From Betaproteobacteria bacterium (GTDB taxonomy: Bacteria; Pseudomonadota; Gammaproteobacteria; Burkholderiales; Burkholderiaceae_C): a stretch of 64,000 nt of DNA. This document shows, piece by piece, positions 20,071 to 28,966 of the stretch (positions within the stretch are counted from its first letter, which is position 1; each line of letters opens with the position of its first letter). The notes under the pieces were generated by a model. It did no database searches. It had not been told where the DNA came from and saw only the letters and a program-made list of their open reading frames with translations. Location: NCBI GenBank assembly GCA_016716535.1, contig JADJWD010000002.1, positions 248,001 through 312,000 of the forward strand, read 5' to 3'. The translations under genes and the position numbers were made by a program.

Positions 20071-21033
20071 CTATTCCGGCTTGACGCCCGCCAGCCTTGC
20101 GACCTTGGCCCACTGCTCTTGCTCGCTGCGGATGAACGCCGCGAACTGGTCTGCCGTGTTGGGCCCGATCGTTACGCCCAGCTCGCCCCACTTCGTCTTC
20201 ACCGCAGGCAGCGCCAGCACCTTCATGATGGCGGCGTTGAGCTTGTCGATGATTGCCTTGGGAACCCCGGTCGGCGCGACAACGCCGAACCACGTGCTGG
20301 CGTCGAAGCCGGGCACCGTCTTCGATACCGGCGGCACGTCTGGCAACGGCTTGAACGGTTCGGCCGTGGAGGTCGCGATCGCGCGCAGCTGGTTCTGCCG
20401 GACATTCCCAAGCACGGCCGTCGCGGTCTGGAACGAGAGATCCACCTGGCCGGCGATCTGGTCGACGATCGATGGGCCCGCACCCTTGTACGGAACGTGC
20501 ACGACGTCGATGCCGGTCAGGTGCTTCAGCAGCTCCATGTAGAGGTGCGGCGACGTGCCGATTCCGGCCGACGCATAGCTGAACTTGCCCGGACTCGCCT
20601 TCGCCTGCGCGATCAGGTCCGCGAGCGAGTTGATCTTGAGGCTCGGGTGCACGACGAGCAGGGCCGGCATCTTGCCCACCAGCGCGACGGCCGACAGGTC
20701 CTTGATCGGGTCGTAGCGCAGGTCCTTATAGACACTCGGCGCCATGACGCTCGAGATCGGGTACATGGCCAGCGTGTAGCCGTCGGGAGCCGCCCTCGCG
20801 GTGAACTCCAGCCCGATGTTGCCGCCCGCGCCCGCCTTGGTGTCCACGATGAGGCGCTGGCCAAGCTCGGCGTACAGATGCTCCGCCAGGATACGTGCCA
20901 GGATCTCGGTCGTGCCGCCAGTGGGGAATGGATTGATCAGCTTGATGATCCGGTCCGGATACGTGGTCGCTCGCGCCAGGGTGGGTGCCAGCGCCATCGC
21001 GGCCGATGACAAAACGAGCTCGCGTCGAAGCAT
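20071..21033 (-). CDS. Bug family (TctC-like) tripartite tricarboxylate binding protein
   Basis: Periplasmic solute receptor of the Bug family, which is greatly expanded in Burkholderiales, 320 residues. An N-terminal Arg-rich signal is followed by a hydrophobic segment (residues 4-22, AMALAPTLARA). The mature part shows the family pattern: YPDRIIKLINPFPTGGTTE, a GAGGNIG loop, PDGYTLAM, and VPYKGAGPSIVDQIAGQVD. No TctA/TctB membrane components are nearby, which is common for orphan Bug proteins. They are thought either to work with distant transporters or to act in sensing. It lies 15 bp after the hydrolase gene and 8 bp before the CoA-transferase gene. The ligand is probably a carboxylate, by family only. 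Confidence 0.94.
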   Translation of the reverse strand: MLRRELVLSSAAMALAPTLARATTYPDRIIKLINPFPTGGTTEILARILAEHLYAELGQRLIVDTKAGAGGNIGLEFTARAAPDGYTLAMYPISSVMAPSVYKDLRYDPIKDLSAVALVGKMPALLVVHPSLKINSLADLIAQAKASPGKFSYASAGIGTSPHLYMELLKHLTGIDVVHVPYKGAGPSIVDQIAGQVDLSFQTATAVLGNVRQNQLRAIATSTAEPFKPLPDVPPVSKTVPGFDASTWFGVVAPTGVPKAIIDKLNAAIMKVLALPAVKTKWGELGVTIGPNTADQFAAFIRSEQEQWAKVARLAGVKPE

Positions 21034-21048
21034 GTTCGGCTCCCCGGG

Positions 21049-21969
21049 TCAGCCGGCCTTCACGAGATGCAACTGGACGAAGCGCGCATTGCGCCTGGCG
21101 GCTTCGAGCTGGAAGTCCCTCTGGGCGTACAGGCCGATGTGCGTCACCTTGCGCATGACCGACAGCTCCTTGCGCACCGAGCCGATCCGGTTGAACGCCG
21201 CCACCTGCAGATCCCAGGGCGTGTGTTCATCGCCCTCTACGACGAGCATCTGCACGGGCGTGTTGAGATTGCGCTTCAGGTAGTCGTTCACCGAGTACTG
21301 CATCAGCAGTTCGGTCGATTCCATCGTGCTGAGGCTCTTATAGTTGGGCGCGAAGGTCTCGCGCGCCGACGAAAAGAACTTGTACGACGTGGTGAACGGC
21401 CACGTGCACAGCGCCTCGTCCGGATCCGGCACGTTGTGCGGGATCATCTGCTCGGCCTCGCCGCGCGCGCGCCGCTCGCGATCCTCCGCCAGCGCCTTCT
21501 CGAGCTTCGCGAAGCGCCCCTTGCCGTAGCCGTGCACCAGCCGCATCGACTCATAGCCATCGATCACCGGGATGATCGAGACGGCGCAGCGCACGCGGGC
21601 GTCGATGGCGGACAGGATCAACGCATGGCCGCCTGAGTACGAGATGCCCCAGACGCCGAGCCGCTCCTGGTCGACATCGTCCAGCGTGGCCGCGTAGCTC
21701 AGCGCGTTGCGGTAGTCCTCGAGCTGCGCCCACGGGTCGATGTGCTGGCGCCGATCGCCATCGCTTTCGCCAAAGCCGCGGTAGTCGAAGCGCAGCGTCG
21801 CGCAGCCGACCGAGGCCAGCTCGGCTGCGTAGGTCGGCATGACGATTTCCTTCACGTAGCACCAGCCGCCAGCCATCACGAGCAGCGGATGGGGCCCCGG
21901 GCCCTCGGGCATGTTGAACACGCCGCGCAGAGTGACGCCCTTGCTCTTGAACTCGACCTTCTGCTCCAT
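21049..21969 (-). CDS. Alpha/beta hydrolase, first gene of the catabolic series
   Basis: Serine hydrolase of the alpha/beta fold, 306 residues from ATG 21969, which has GAAGGAG about nine bases upstream. The nucleophile elbow is GISYSGG, the oxyanion strand is HPLLVMAGGWCY, and the early RGFGESDG loop is the usual strand 4 region. A late D in VEGDEHTPWD and His in VTHIGLY are candidates for the other triad members. The N-terminal strands VEFKSKGVTLRGVFNMPEG resemble the X-Pro dipeptidyl-peptidase-like/acetyl esterase group. It is the first gene of the minus-strand series and diverges from the acyl-CoA dehydrogenase gene. A role in ester, lactone or C-C bond hydrolysis is possible, but no choice can be made. 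Confidence 0.9.
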   Translation of the reverse strand: MEQKVEFKSKGVTLRGVFNMPEGPGPHPLLVMAGGWCYVKEIVMPTYAAELASVGCATLRFDYRGFGESDGDRRQHIDPWAQLEDYRNALSYAATLDDVDQERLGVWGISYSGGHALILSAIDARVRCAVSIIPVIDGYESMRLVHGYGKGRFAKLEKALAEDRERRARGEAEQMIPHNVPDPDEALCTWPFTTSYKFFSSARETFAPNYKSLSTMESTELLMQYSVNDYLKRNLNTPVQMLVVEGDEHTPWDLQVAAFNRIGSVRKELSVMRKVTHIGLYAQRDFQLEAARRNARFVQLHLVKAG

Positions 21970-22000
21970 CACTCGTGGCTCCTTCGCTACCGTTGTAGGA

Positions 22001-22021
22001 TTGCCGCGGTGATCGCGGCAA
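22001..22021. promoter_or_regulatory. 21-bp inverted repeat in the divergent promoter region
   Basis: Arms TTGCCGCG and CGCGGCAA are perfect 8-bp inverted copies around a 5-bp centre. It lies 31 bp upstream of the hydrolase start, within the 261-bp divergent gap (21970-22230) between the hydrolase series and the acyl-CoA dehydrogenase. The T...A ends and dyad symmetry are compatible with a LysR-type site, and a LysR gene lies at the far end of the dehydrogenase. No clear -35/-10 pair was identified. Operator function is inferred from position and symmetry. Confidence 0.5.
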
Positions 22022-22230
22022 CGCTGATTGCGGACGGAGTCTAGGCGCCTGCTCTTGGCGGACGTAGCCTTCCCGGCTGTATTGCAGCTATGCACTTGGG
22101 AGCATGGAAGGCGCCCGCTCCGCGCTGATATGCCGGTATCTACATGGCTGCCATGCCCGCGGCGGGGCTGCCTTCGACACCCGAGCCGTGCCTACACTTT
22201 TTCTGCGCCCTCCCGGCGCGGAAGAAGGAC

Positions 22231-24573
22231 ATGACTGAACCCGTTTCTCGTCGCGAGGATTCCGACTCTGCCTTAGCGTTCGGCGACAGCGCTCGCGAGT
22301 TCTTGCGCGCACGATCGCCGCTGTCACGGCTCAGATCCTTGCGCGCGGGCTCGCCTCGGTTCGACCGCGCCGTCTGGGCCAGCCTGACCGAGGCAGGGTG
22401 GACATCGATCCTCGCTCCCGAGGAACTGGGCGGCCTTGGCCTCGACCTTCGCCATGCCTGCGCGGTCGCCGAGGAAGTCGGCCGACACCCGATGCCCGAG
22501 CCGGTTCTGGGAGCGGCGATCCAGACCGTATCGCTGCTCGCCGCGTTGCCCCGTGGCGAGCAACGCGATGTCTTGCTGGCCTCGGTGATGTCGGGTGAGC
22601 TCGTCGCTGGCACCGCATGGCAGGAACGCGCCGGCCAGCTCGAGCCGGAGGAGTCGCTTGCCACGCGCGCAGTACGCTGCGACGACGCCTACAAACTCGA
22701 AGGCAGCAAGCGCTGGGTGGTACCCGGCGTCGGCGCGGACGGCTGGCTGGTCTCTGCGGCGACCGGAGCCGATGCGGCGATCTGGTGGGTTCCCGCGTCG
22801 ACCCGAGGCGTCAGCGCGTCGGAGGAGGACCGTATTGACGGCTCCACCTGCGCAACGTTGCGCCTTGAGCAGGTGGAGTTGCCGGCGTCCCTGCGTCTCG
22901 CGACCGGCGAGGACGCGTTGGCTGCGCTGAGGCGTGCCAACGACGCCACGCGGATGGCGCAGGCGGCCGAGTTGCTCGGGATCGCGCGCGAGTCCTTCGC
23001 AATGACGCTCGGGTACCTGCGGACGCGGGTGCAATTCGGCAAACCGATCGGCTCCAACCAGGCGCTGCAGCACCGCATGGTTGACGCCTACATCCAGATC
23101 GAGCTGGCCTCGGCCTGCCTGCGCGAGGCGATCGCGGAGGGTGAAGCCAGTGCGCGGCGACTCGCCGCCGCCGCGAGCCGCGCGAAGGCGCGATGTGTGC
23201 AGGCGGCGCTGATGGCGACGCGACTTGGGCTGCAACTGCATGGGGCGATCGGGTTTACCGACGAATACGACCTCGGGCTGTACCTCAAGCGCGCGCTGCA
23301 GCACGCGAGTTGGCTCGGATCCGAGTCGGCCATGCGATTGCGCTACCAGGAGGAAGCCGTCACGCCGGTCGAGGCTTCCACCGCCACCGATGGCACGTCA
23401 GAGGACCGTATCGCTCCGCGAGACACGGACTGGGCGGGAATGGGCGAAGCTCAGTTCCGTCGCATGGTCCGCTCGTTCCTCCGCTACCACTACCCGGACA
23501 ATCTGCGACATCCGTCGCACCGGCTGCACTGGGACGAATGCAAGGCGTGGTATCAGACTCTGTCGAAGCAGGGATGGCTCGCGCCGGCGTGGCCTCGAGA
23601 GCATGGTGGCATGGGCCTGCCGGGCGACAAGCTCCTCGCCTTCATCGAGGAGATGGAGGATTACGGCGTCGCCCGTCTTCCTGACCAGGGGATCATCAAC
23701 CTCGGTCCCGTCCTCATCCGCTTCGGAACCCCGGAGCAGCAACGCGAGTACCTGCCGAAGATCCTTTCCGGGGAGCACATCTGGTGCCAGGGCTACTCGG
23801 AGCCGAACGCCGGCTCAGACCTCGCCTCGCTTCGCACCGAGGCGATCGCGGACGGTGACGAGTTCATCGTGAACGGGCAAAAGATCTGGACGACTCTGGC
23901 GCAGGATGCGACTCACATCTTCTGCCTCGTGCGCACGGACAGGGCCGGAAGGAAGCAGGAAGGCATCAGCTTCCTGCTCGTGAACCTGTCGTCACCCGGC
24001 GTCTCGATTCGTCCGATCCGAAGCATCGCGGGGGAAGAAGAATTCTGCGAGGTCTTCTTCGACAACGTCCGCGTCCCCATGACGAACCTTGTCGGCGAGC
24101 TTCACGGCGGCTGGCGGATAGCGAAGGCCCTGCTAGGCTTTGAACGGTTGTTCGTCGGCAGCCCGAAGACCGCCCAGTACGCGATGAGCCTGCTGCGCAA
24201 GGTGGCGCAGGCGCGGGGTTTGCTCGAGAACGAAGCCTTTCTGGAGCGATATGCACAACTGGACCTTGACGTGGCCGACCTGAAGGCGGCATACGGGCAG
24301 TTTGCCGAGATGATCAAGCGCGGCAGCGAGTTGCCGGCATCGGTTTCGATTCTCAAGATCTGGGCCAGCGAGACGTACACTGCCATCACGCGCTTCATGT
24401 TCGAGGCCTGCGACGAACTTGGGGGTGCTGTGGGGGACGTGGACCTCGGCGGCGGAGCCGTGGTCAACGTGTCGGCCCCGCTGATGAACGCGACGATCAC
24501 GACGATCTACGCAGGGTCGAACGAGATCCAGAGGAACATCCTCACGAAGGCGGTCCTGGAACTCCCGAGCTGA
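22231..24573 (+). CDS. Fused double acyl-CoA dehydrogenase
   Basis: Two complete acyl-CoA dehydrogenase modules in one 780-residue chain (about residues 10-385 and 400-780). ATG 22231 is preferred: GAAGG lies five bases upstream, and the ACAD N-terminus begins soon after. The second half has the full family pattern (WCQGYSEPNAGSDLAS, GQKIWTT, and NEIQRNIL near the end). It carries a Glu at residue 638 in GFERLF, the position of the catalytic base in isovaleryl-CoA-type enzymes. The first half has the C-terminal flavin region RTRVQFGKPIGSNQALQHR but a Thr (NDATRM) at that position. It has WLGSESAMR where the medium-chain type has YEGT, so no catalytic Glu is apparent. This resembles heteromeric FadE pairs with one active partner, here fused. 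The gene diverges from the hydrolase series. Confidence 0.94.
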   Translation: MTEPVSRREDSDSALAFGDSAREFLRARSPLSRLRSLRAGSPRFDRAVWASLTEAGWTSILAPEELGGLGLDLRHACAVAEEVGRHPMPEPVLGAAIQTVSLLAALPRGEQRDVLLASVMSGELVAGTAWQERAGQLEPEESLATRAVRCDDAYKLEGSKRWVVPGVGADGWLVSAATGADAAIWWVPASTRGVSASEEDRIDGSTCATLRLEQVELPASLRLATGEDALAALRRANDATRMAQAAELLGIARESFAMTLGYLRTRVQFGKPIGSNQALQHRMVDAYIQIELASACLREAIAEGEASARRLAAAASRAKARCVQAALMATRLGLQLHGAIGFTDEYDLGLYLKRALQHASWLGSESAMRLRYQEEAVTPVEASTATDGTSEDRIAPRDTDWAGMGEAQFRRMVRSFLRYHYPDNLRHPSHRLHWDECKAWYQTLSKQGWLAPAWPREHGGMGLPGDKLLAFIEEMEDYGVARLPDQGIINLGPVLIRFGTPEQQREYLPKILSGEHIWCQGYSEPNAGSDLASLRTEAIADGDEFIVNGQKIWTTLAQDATHIFCLVRTDRAGRKQEGISFLLVNLSSPGVSIRPIRSIAGEEEFCEVFFDNVRVPMTNLVGELHGGWRIAKALLGFERLFVGSPKTAQYAMSLLRKVAQARGLLENEAFLERYAQLDLDVADLKAAYGQFAEMIKRGSELPASVSILKIWASETYTAITRFMFEACDELGGAVGDVDLGGGAVVNVSAPLMNATITTIYAGSNEIQRNILTKAVLELPS

Positions 24574-24583
24574 ACCGGTTCAG
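24570..24583. repeat. 14-bp palindrome spanning both stop codons of convergent genes
   Basis: CTGAACCGGTTCAG is perfectly self-complementary. It contains the TGA of the dehydrogenase (24571-24573) and, on the other strand, the TGA of the LysR gene (24580-24582). The arrangement is symmetric. The stem has no loop and no T-tract, so terminator function is doubtful. Confidence 0.5.
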
Positions 24584-25527
24584 TGACTGAGCACATCCCC
24601 GCCTGAACGCTCCCAGTAGTCGCGATTGCGGCTGAACACCTCGCGGATCGTGCGCGCCACTTGGCGCGTCGCTCGCGAAGCGGGTCTCGCGGCCGTCATC
24701 CCGAGAACGATCGTGCGATTGAACTCCGGGTCGACGATGCGCGACCGCTGCAGCTGGCCGGCTGCCACCTCTTCGGCTGCAGCGTGCGCCGGCAGCACCG
24801 CGTAGGCACCGCCTAGCCTGGCAACCGCCTTCTGGATCTGCGTCGAATCGGCCTCGAGCGCGACGTTGAGCGTGATTCCAGCCTGTCGTGCCATTTGGTC
24901 GAGCGTGAGGCGCACGCCGCTGGGCGCACCCGGCAGGACAAGCGATTGTTCGTGCAATGCGGCGAAGCGCACCGTCGGCTCGCTCGTCAGCTCGCTGCCT
25001 GGCACACCGATGACGTACGAAGAGACCTGTACCAGTGGATCGGCGTCCGACTGGGACTTGGCATATCGATAGGGCAAGCCGAGATCGACGAAGCCGTTGG
25101 CGAGCCACTGGTCGATCTGCCCCGCGGAGCCCTCGAATACCTGCAGGCGAATCGCCGGAAACGCCTCACGCAGCTCGAAGAACAGCGGCACGATCAGGAC
25201 CATGTAGAGCGATGGCAAGGCGCCAAGCCGGACCTCCCCCCCGGGCAACTGAGACCCCCCCTCGAGTTGCGCTGACAGCTCGCCAGCTTCGTGCAGTAGG
25301 GAAGCGATTCTTGGCAACAGCGTCTCGCCCAGCTGGGTAAGGGTCACGCCGCGACCGGTGCGGTGAAACAGCCGGCCGCCGCACTCGGTCTCGAGCCTGG
25401 AGATCTGCCGGCTGATTGCCGGTTGAGGCAACCCCAGCATGACGGCCGTTCGGGTCAGGCTGCCTTGCTGCACGACTGTCACGAATACGCGAAGCCGCTC
25501 GAGATCCCACTGGATTGACTTGCCCAT
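24580..25527 (-). CDS. LysR family transcriptional regulator
   Basis: DNA-binding regulator of 315 residues. The N-terminal winged helix-turn-helix (residues 8-67) reads LERLRVFVTVVQQGSLTRTA, then LPQPAISRQISRLE and FHRTGRGVTLT, the standard LysR pattern. Residues 95-300 form the effector domain, with GGEVRLGALPSLYMVL at its start. It is convergent with the fused dehydrogenase gene, six bases apart, and is the only regulator in the 8.4-25.5 kb block. It is therefore the likely regulator of the divergent promoter at 21970-22230, probably responding to a pathway intermediate. The 263 bp upstream of its start (25528-25790) hold no recognisable gene. Confidence 0.94.
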   Translation of the reverse strand: MGKSIQWDLERLRVFVTVVQQGSLTRTAVMLGLPQPAISRQISRLETECGGRLFHRTGRGVTLTQLGETLLPRIASLLHEAGELSAQLEGGSQLPGGEVRLGALPSLYMVLIVPLFFELREAFPAIRLQVFEGSAGQIDQWLANGFVDLGLPYRYAKSQSDADPLVQVSSYVIGVPGSELTSEPTVRFAALHEQSLVLPGAPSGVRLTLDQMARQAGITLNVALEADSTQIQKAVARLGGAYAVLPAHAAAEEVAAGQLQRSRIVDPEFNRTIVLGMTAARPASRATRQVARTIREVFSRNRDYWERSGGDVLSH

Positions 25528-25790
25528 AGACGCCAGATCAGTCGACGCGCGCGCGGCGCCACAGCTGTACGCTCGAATCGAGCTGGCCGACGCCTGTTAC
25601 AGCGTTCCCTCGAACGCCTCGGGTGGCATGGTACGGCGGGGCGGCTCCGCTCGTCTGCGATGCCTCCAAACTACCTCCTCGCGCGCGGGCCCGCCGAGCG
25701 CTCGCCGCGGCTGAAGCCGCAGCCTGTGGCCGATGCCTCGGCGCGATGGCCCGCAGCCCGCAGGCGATGACTCAGCGCGAATGGGATCCG

Positions 25791-27207
25791 TCAGGCCAGC
25801 ACCCGCCCCGGATTCAAGATCCCTTGCGGGTCGAACGCCGCCTTCACGCGCCGCATCAGCGCCAGCGCCACCGGCGACTTGCGCGCGGCGAGTTCCGCGA
25901 CCTTCAGGGCGCCGATGCCGTGCTCGGCCGAGAACGAGCCGCCGAACGGCACCAGCGCATCGAAGACGATGCGGTTGACCTCGTGCTCGTGCTCGGCGAG
26001 GAAGCGCTTCGCGTCGCCGCCCTCGGGGCACTGCAGGTTGTAGTGCAGGTTGCCGTCGCCCAGGTGCCCGAAGTTGACGAGCCGTGCGCCGGGGAAGCGC
26101 GCCAGCAGCAGCGCGTCGGTGCTCTCGACGAAGGCCGGTATCGCCGACACCGGCAGCGCGATGTCGTGCTTGATGTTGAGCCCTTCCTCGCTCTGCGCGA
26201 GCGGGATCGATTCGCGCAGGTGCCACAGCCCTTGTGATTGCGCGAGGCTCTCGGCGACGACCGCGTCGCCCACCGTGCCGGCCTCGATCGCCGCGCCGAG
26301 CAGCGCCTCGAAGCGCGCGCGCCTCGGCTTCGCCTTCGGTGTCGCTGTGCTCGAGCAGCACCGTCCACGGTGCGGCCGGCAGCGGCCGCGGCAGCTGCGG
26401 GAAATGCCGCGCGACGAGGTCGAGCGCGAAGCGGCCCATCACCTCGAACCCCGTCAGCCCCGAGCCGAGCCGCGCGCGCGCCAGGTTCAACAGCTCTACG
26501 CATCGCGCCAGCGTCCCGCACGCGGCCAGCGCCGTCATCGTCGCCGCCGGCCGCGGCGCGAGCTTCATCGTCGCCGCGGTGATGATGCCGAGCGTGCCTT
26601 CGCTGCCGACAACGAGGTCGCGCAGGTCGTAGCCGGTGTTGTCCTTGCGCAGGCCGGTCAGCCCTTCCCAGATCTCGCCGTCGGCGGTGACGACCTCGAG
26701 CCCCAGACACAGGTCGCGCGCGTTGCCCCAGCGCAGCACCTGCGTGCCGCCGGCGTTGGTGGCGAGGTTGCCGCCGAGTGTGCAGCTGCCTTCGGCCGCG
26801 AGGCTGAGCGGGAACAGCAGGCCGGCCGCCTCGGCCGCTTCCTGCACCGCCTGCAGCACGCAGCCGGCCTCGGCGGTGACGGTCAGGTTCGCGCGGTCGA
26901 TGCCGCGCACGCGGCTCAGCCGCTTCGTCGACAAGAGCACCTGGCGCCCGCTCGCATCGGGCACGCCGCCGCCGACGAGGCCGGTGTTGCCGCCCTGCGG
27001 CACGATCGGCGTGCCGGCTGACGCGCATGCGCGCACGACGGCGGCCACCTCGGCGGTGCTGCCCGGCCGCACGACGGCGAGCGCACGGCCGTGCCAGCGC
27101 CGCCGCCAGTCGAGCTGATAGGCATCGAGTTCGTTGCCGCCGGCATCGCCGGCGATGACGTGGCTCGCGCCGACGATTTGGCGCAGCGTGTCGAGCAGTT
27201 CGGTCAT
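25791..27207 (-). CDS. FAD-binding oxidoreductase, GlcD/D-lactate dehydrogenase type (frame break)
   Basis: Flavoprotein of the VAO/PCMH fold that oxidises 2-hydroxyacids such as D-lactate or glycolate, about 471 residues. The N-terminal part from ATG 27207 has the FAD-binding motif PQGGNTGLVGG, then LGGNLATNAGG and DLVVGSEGTLGII. The C-terminal part has NFGHLGDGNLHYN and SAEHGIGALK with its conserved His residues. The two parts lie in different frames. One extra base near 26313-26324, in a GC dinucleotide run, separates AEARA from FEALLGAAIEAGTV. The start overlaps the DUF2069 stop by ATGA. An assembly error is the simplest explanation, because both halves are well conserved. Confidence 0.9.
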
Positions 27208-27620
27208 GGGTTGGAGGTGGCCTCGCGCGCCGCGGCGCCGTCGGCCAGGCGGCGCCGGATGAAGCTGACGCACGTGAAGACGAGCACCGCGAGCGCGACT
27301 TCGAGCGCAGCGAGGAGGGCGCTCGTGCCTGCTTCGGACGTGGCGCGCACGAGGCCTTCGAGCACGTAGAGCCACACCACGAGCGCCAGCCAGCGGTAGG
27401 TGTAGAGCCGATGCCGCGCGAGGCCGGGCAACGCCATCAGCAGCGGCAGCACCTTGATGGCGAGCGTGCCGCGGCCGATCGGCGCGAGCCACGTCTCCCA
27501 GGCGATGCAAAGCGCGATCAGCGCCAGCGTCGCCGCGAGCGTGAGCCGCTGCGCGCGCACGACGGCGGGGCTGGGCACGCCATCAACGCGATCGCCTTGC
27601 ATCACGGGTGTCGCAGTCAT
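27204..27620 (-). CDS. DUF2069 family membrane protein
   Basis: Small inner-membrane protein of unknown function, 138 residues from ATG 27620. Four hydrophobic helices are visible (about residues 27-48, 51-68, 74-90 and 98-116). The family pattern LAPIGRGTLAIKVLPLLMALPGL, then a TYRWLALVVWLYVLEGLVRATSE segment, is recognisable. It ends in a short basic tail, and the TGA overlaps the FAD-oxidase ATG. The start diverges from the yihY gene with 18 bp between start codons, so promoters must overlap the coding regions or be very compact. Confidence 0.9.
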   Translation of the reverse strand: MTATPVMQGDRVDGVPSPAVVRAQRLTLAATLALIALCIAWETWLAPIGRGTLAIKVLPLLMALPGLARHRLYTYRWLALVVWLYVLEGLVRATSEAGTSALLAALEVALAVLVFTCVSFIRRRLADGAAAREATSNP

Positions 27621-27638
27621 GCTGGCATCATTGTCGCC

Positions 27639-28911
27639 ATGTTTTCGAGTGCCGGCTCCGCCCGGGCCACTGCCGGGCGCATCGCGCGCGCGCAGGAGCG
27701 CCTCGCGCAACTGCTTCAGACGCTGCAGCGCTGGCCCTGGTACGACACGCTGCGCACGCTGCGCAAGCGCTTTTCTGAAGACAACCTCGGCCTCACCGCC
27801 CGGCAGCCTGACCTTCACGACGCTGATCGCGCTGGTGCCACTGGTCACCGTGACGCTGGCGATCTTCTCGGCCTTCCCGATGTTCGCGAGCTTCCAGGCC
27901 GCGCTCGAGAAGTACCTGCTGCAGGCGCTGGTGCCCGAGGCGATCGCGCGGCCGGTGCTGAAGAGCCTGACGATGTTCGCCGGCAAGGCGCGCACGATCG
28001 GCACCGCCGGCCTCGTCGTGCTGACGGTCAGCGCGCTGGCGCTGGTGCTGACGATCGACCGCACGCTCAACCGCATCTGGCGCGTGCGGGAGAAACGGCC
28101 GTTCGGCCAGCGCGTGCTCGTCTACTGGGCCTGCATCACGCTCGGGCCGCTGGTCGCCGGCGTCAGCCTGACGCTGGCGAGTTATGCGCTGTCGGCCTCG
28201 CAAGGCTGGGCGCAGGGGCTGCCGGGCGGCGTCGGCCTGCTGCTCGACGTGCTCGAGTTCGCGCTCCTGGCCGCGACGATGGCCGGCCTCTTCCACTACG
28301 TGCCCAACGCGCCGGTGCGCTGGGCGCACGCCTGGGCCGGCGCGATCTTCGTCGCCGTGGCGATGGAGCTGGCCAAGCGCGGCCTCGCCTGGTACCTGAA
28401 GGAAGTACCGAGCTTCTCGGCGATCTACGGCGCGTTCGCAACGCTGCCGATCCTGCTGTTGTGGATCTATCTGGTCTGGGTCGTCGTGCTGCTCGGTGCC
28501 GTCGTCGCGGCCTACGCGCCGAGCCTCGCGATGCGCGTCGTGCGCCGGCCCGAGACGCCGGGGCTGCGCTTCGAACTCGCACTGGCGATGCTCGCCGAGC
28601 TCGACACCGCGCGCCGCGCCGGCCTGGGCGGCCTGACGCTGCCGCAGCTTGCCGCGCGGCTGCGCATCGACCCGCTGCAGCTCGAGCCCGTGCTGCACCG
28701 GCTGCGCGGCATCGACTGGGTGGCGCGGCTGCACGAGGCCGGCCCGCACGACGACGACGAGCCGCGCCTCGTGCTGCTGTGCGAGCCCGAGGCGACGGCG
28801 GCCACCCCGCTTGTCGACGCGCTGCTGCTCGCGCCCGGCGAAGCGAGCGGCGCCTTCCGCCGTGCCGCCGGCTTCGAGCGGATGACGCTGACGCAGTTGT
28901 TGTCGCGTTAG
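27639..28911 (+). CDS. YihY/virulence factor BrkB family membrane protein (frame break)
   Basis: Polytopic inner-membrane protein of the YihY family (once called RNase BN), function not settled, about 423 residues. ATG 27639 opens with QRWPWYDTLRTLRKRFSEDNLGLTA. The continuation GSLTFTTLIALVPLVTVTLA lies in the +1 frame after an extra C at about 27803 (gcccggc in place of gccggc). Six hydrophobic helices follow, including the conserved WRVREKRPFGQR loop, YVPNAPVRWAHAWAGA and PSFSAIYGAFATLPILLLWIYL. A cytoplasmic C-terminal domain of about 130 residues follows the membrane part, as in several proteobacterial homologues. Homopolymer expansion suggests a sequencing indel. Confidence 0.88.
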
Positions 28912-28966
28912 GCCGCGGCCGTTGCCCCTCACTTCGACCTTTCGTACCTCGACTGAAATTGACCCG

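Noticed and set aside
20063..20293. N-terminal extension of 77 residues for the family III CoA-transferase
   Set aside because: It overlaps the Bug gene 3' end, has Arg/Gly-rich composition, and the family start fits ATG 20062.
8193..25790. Insertion sequence, integrase or attachment site bordering the accessory block
   Set aside because: No transposase or integrase gene, no tRNA gene and no matching direct repeats were found at the ends, although the block looks acquired.
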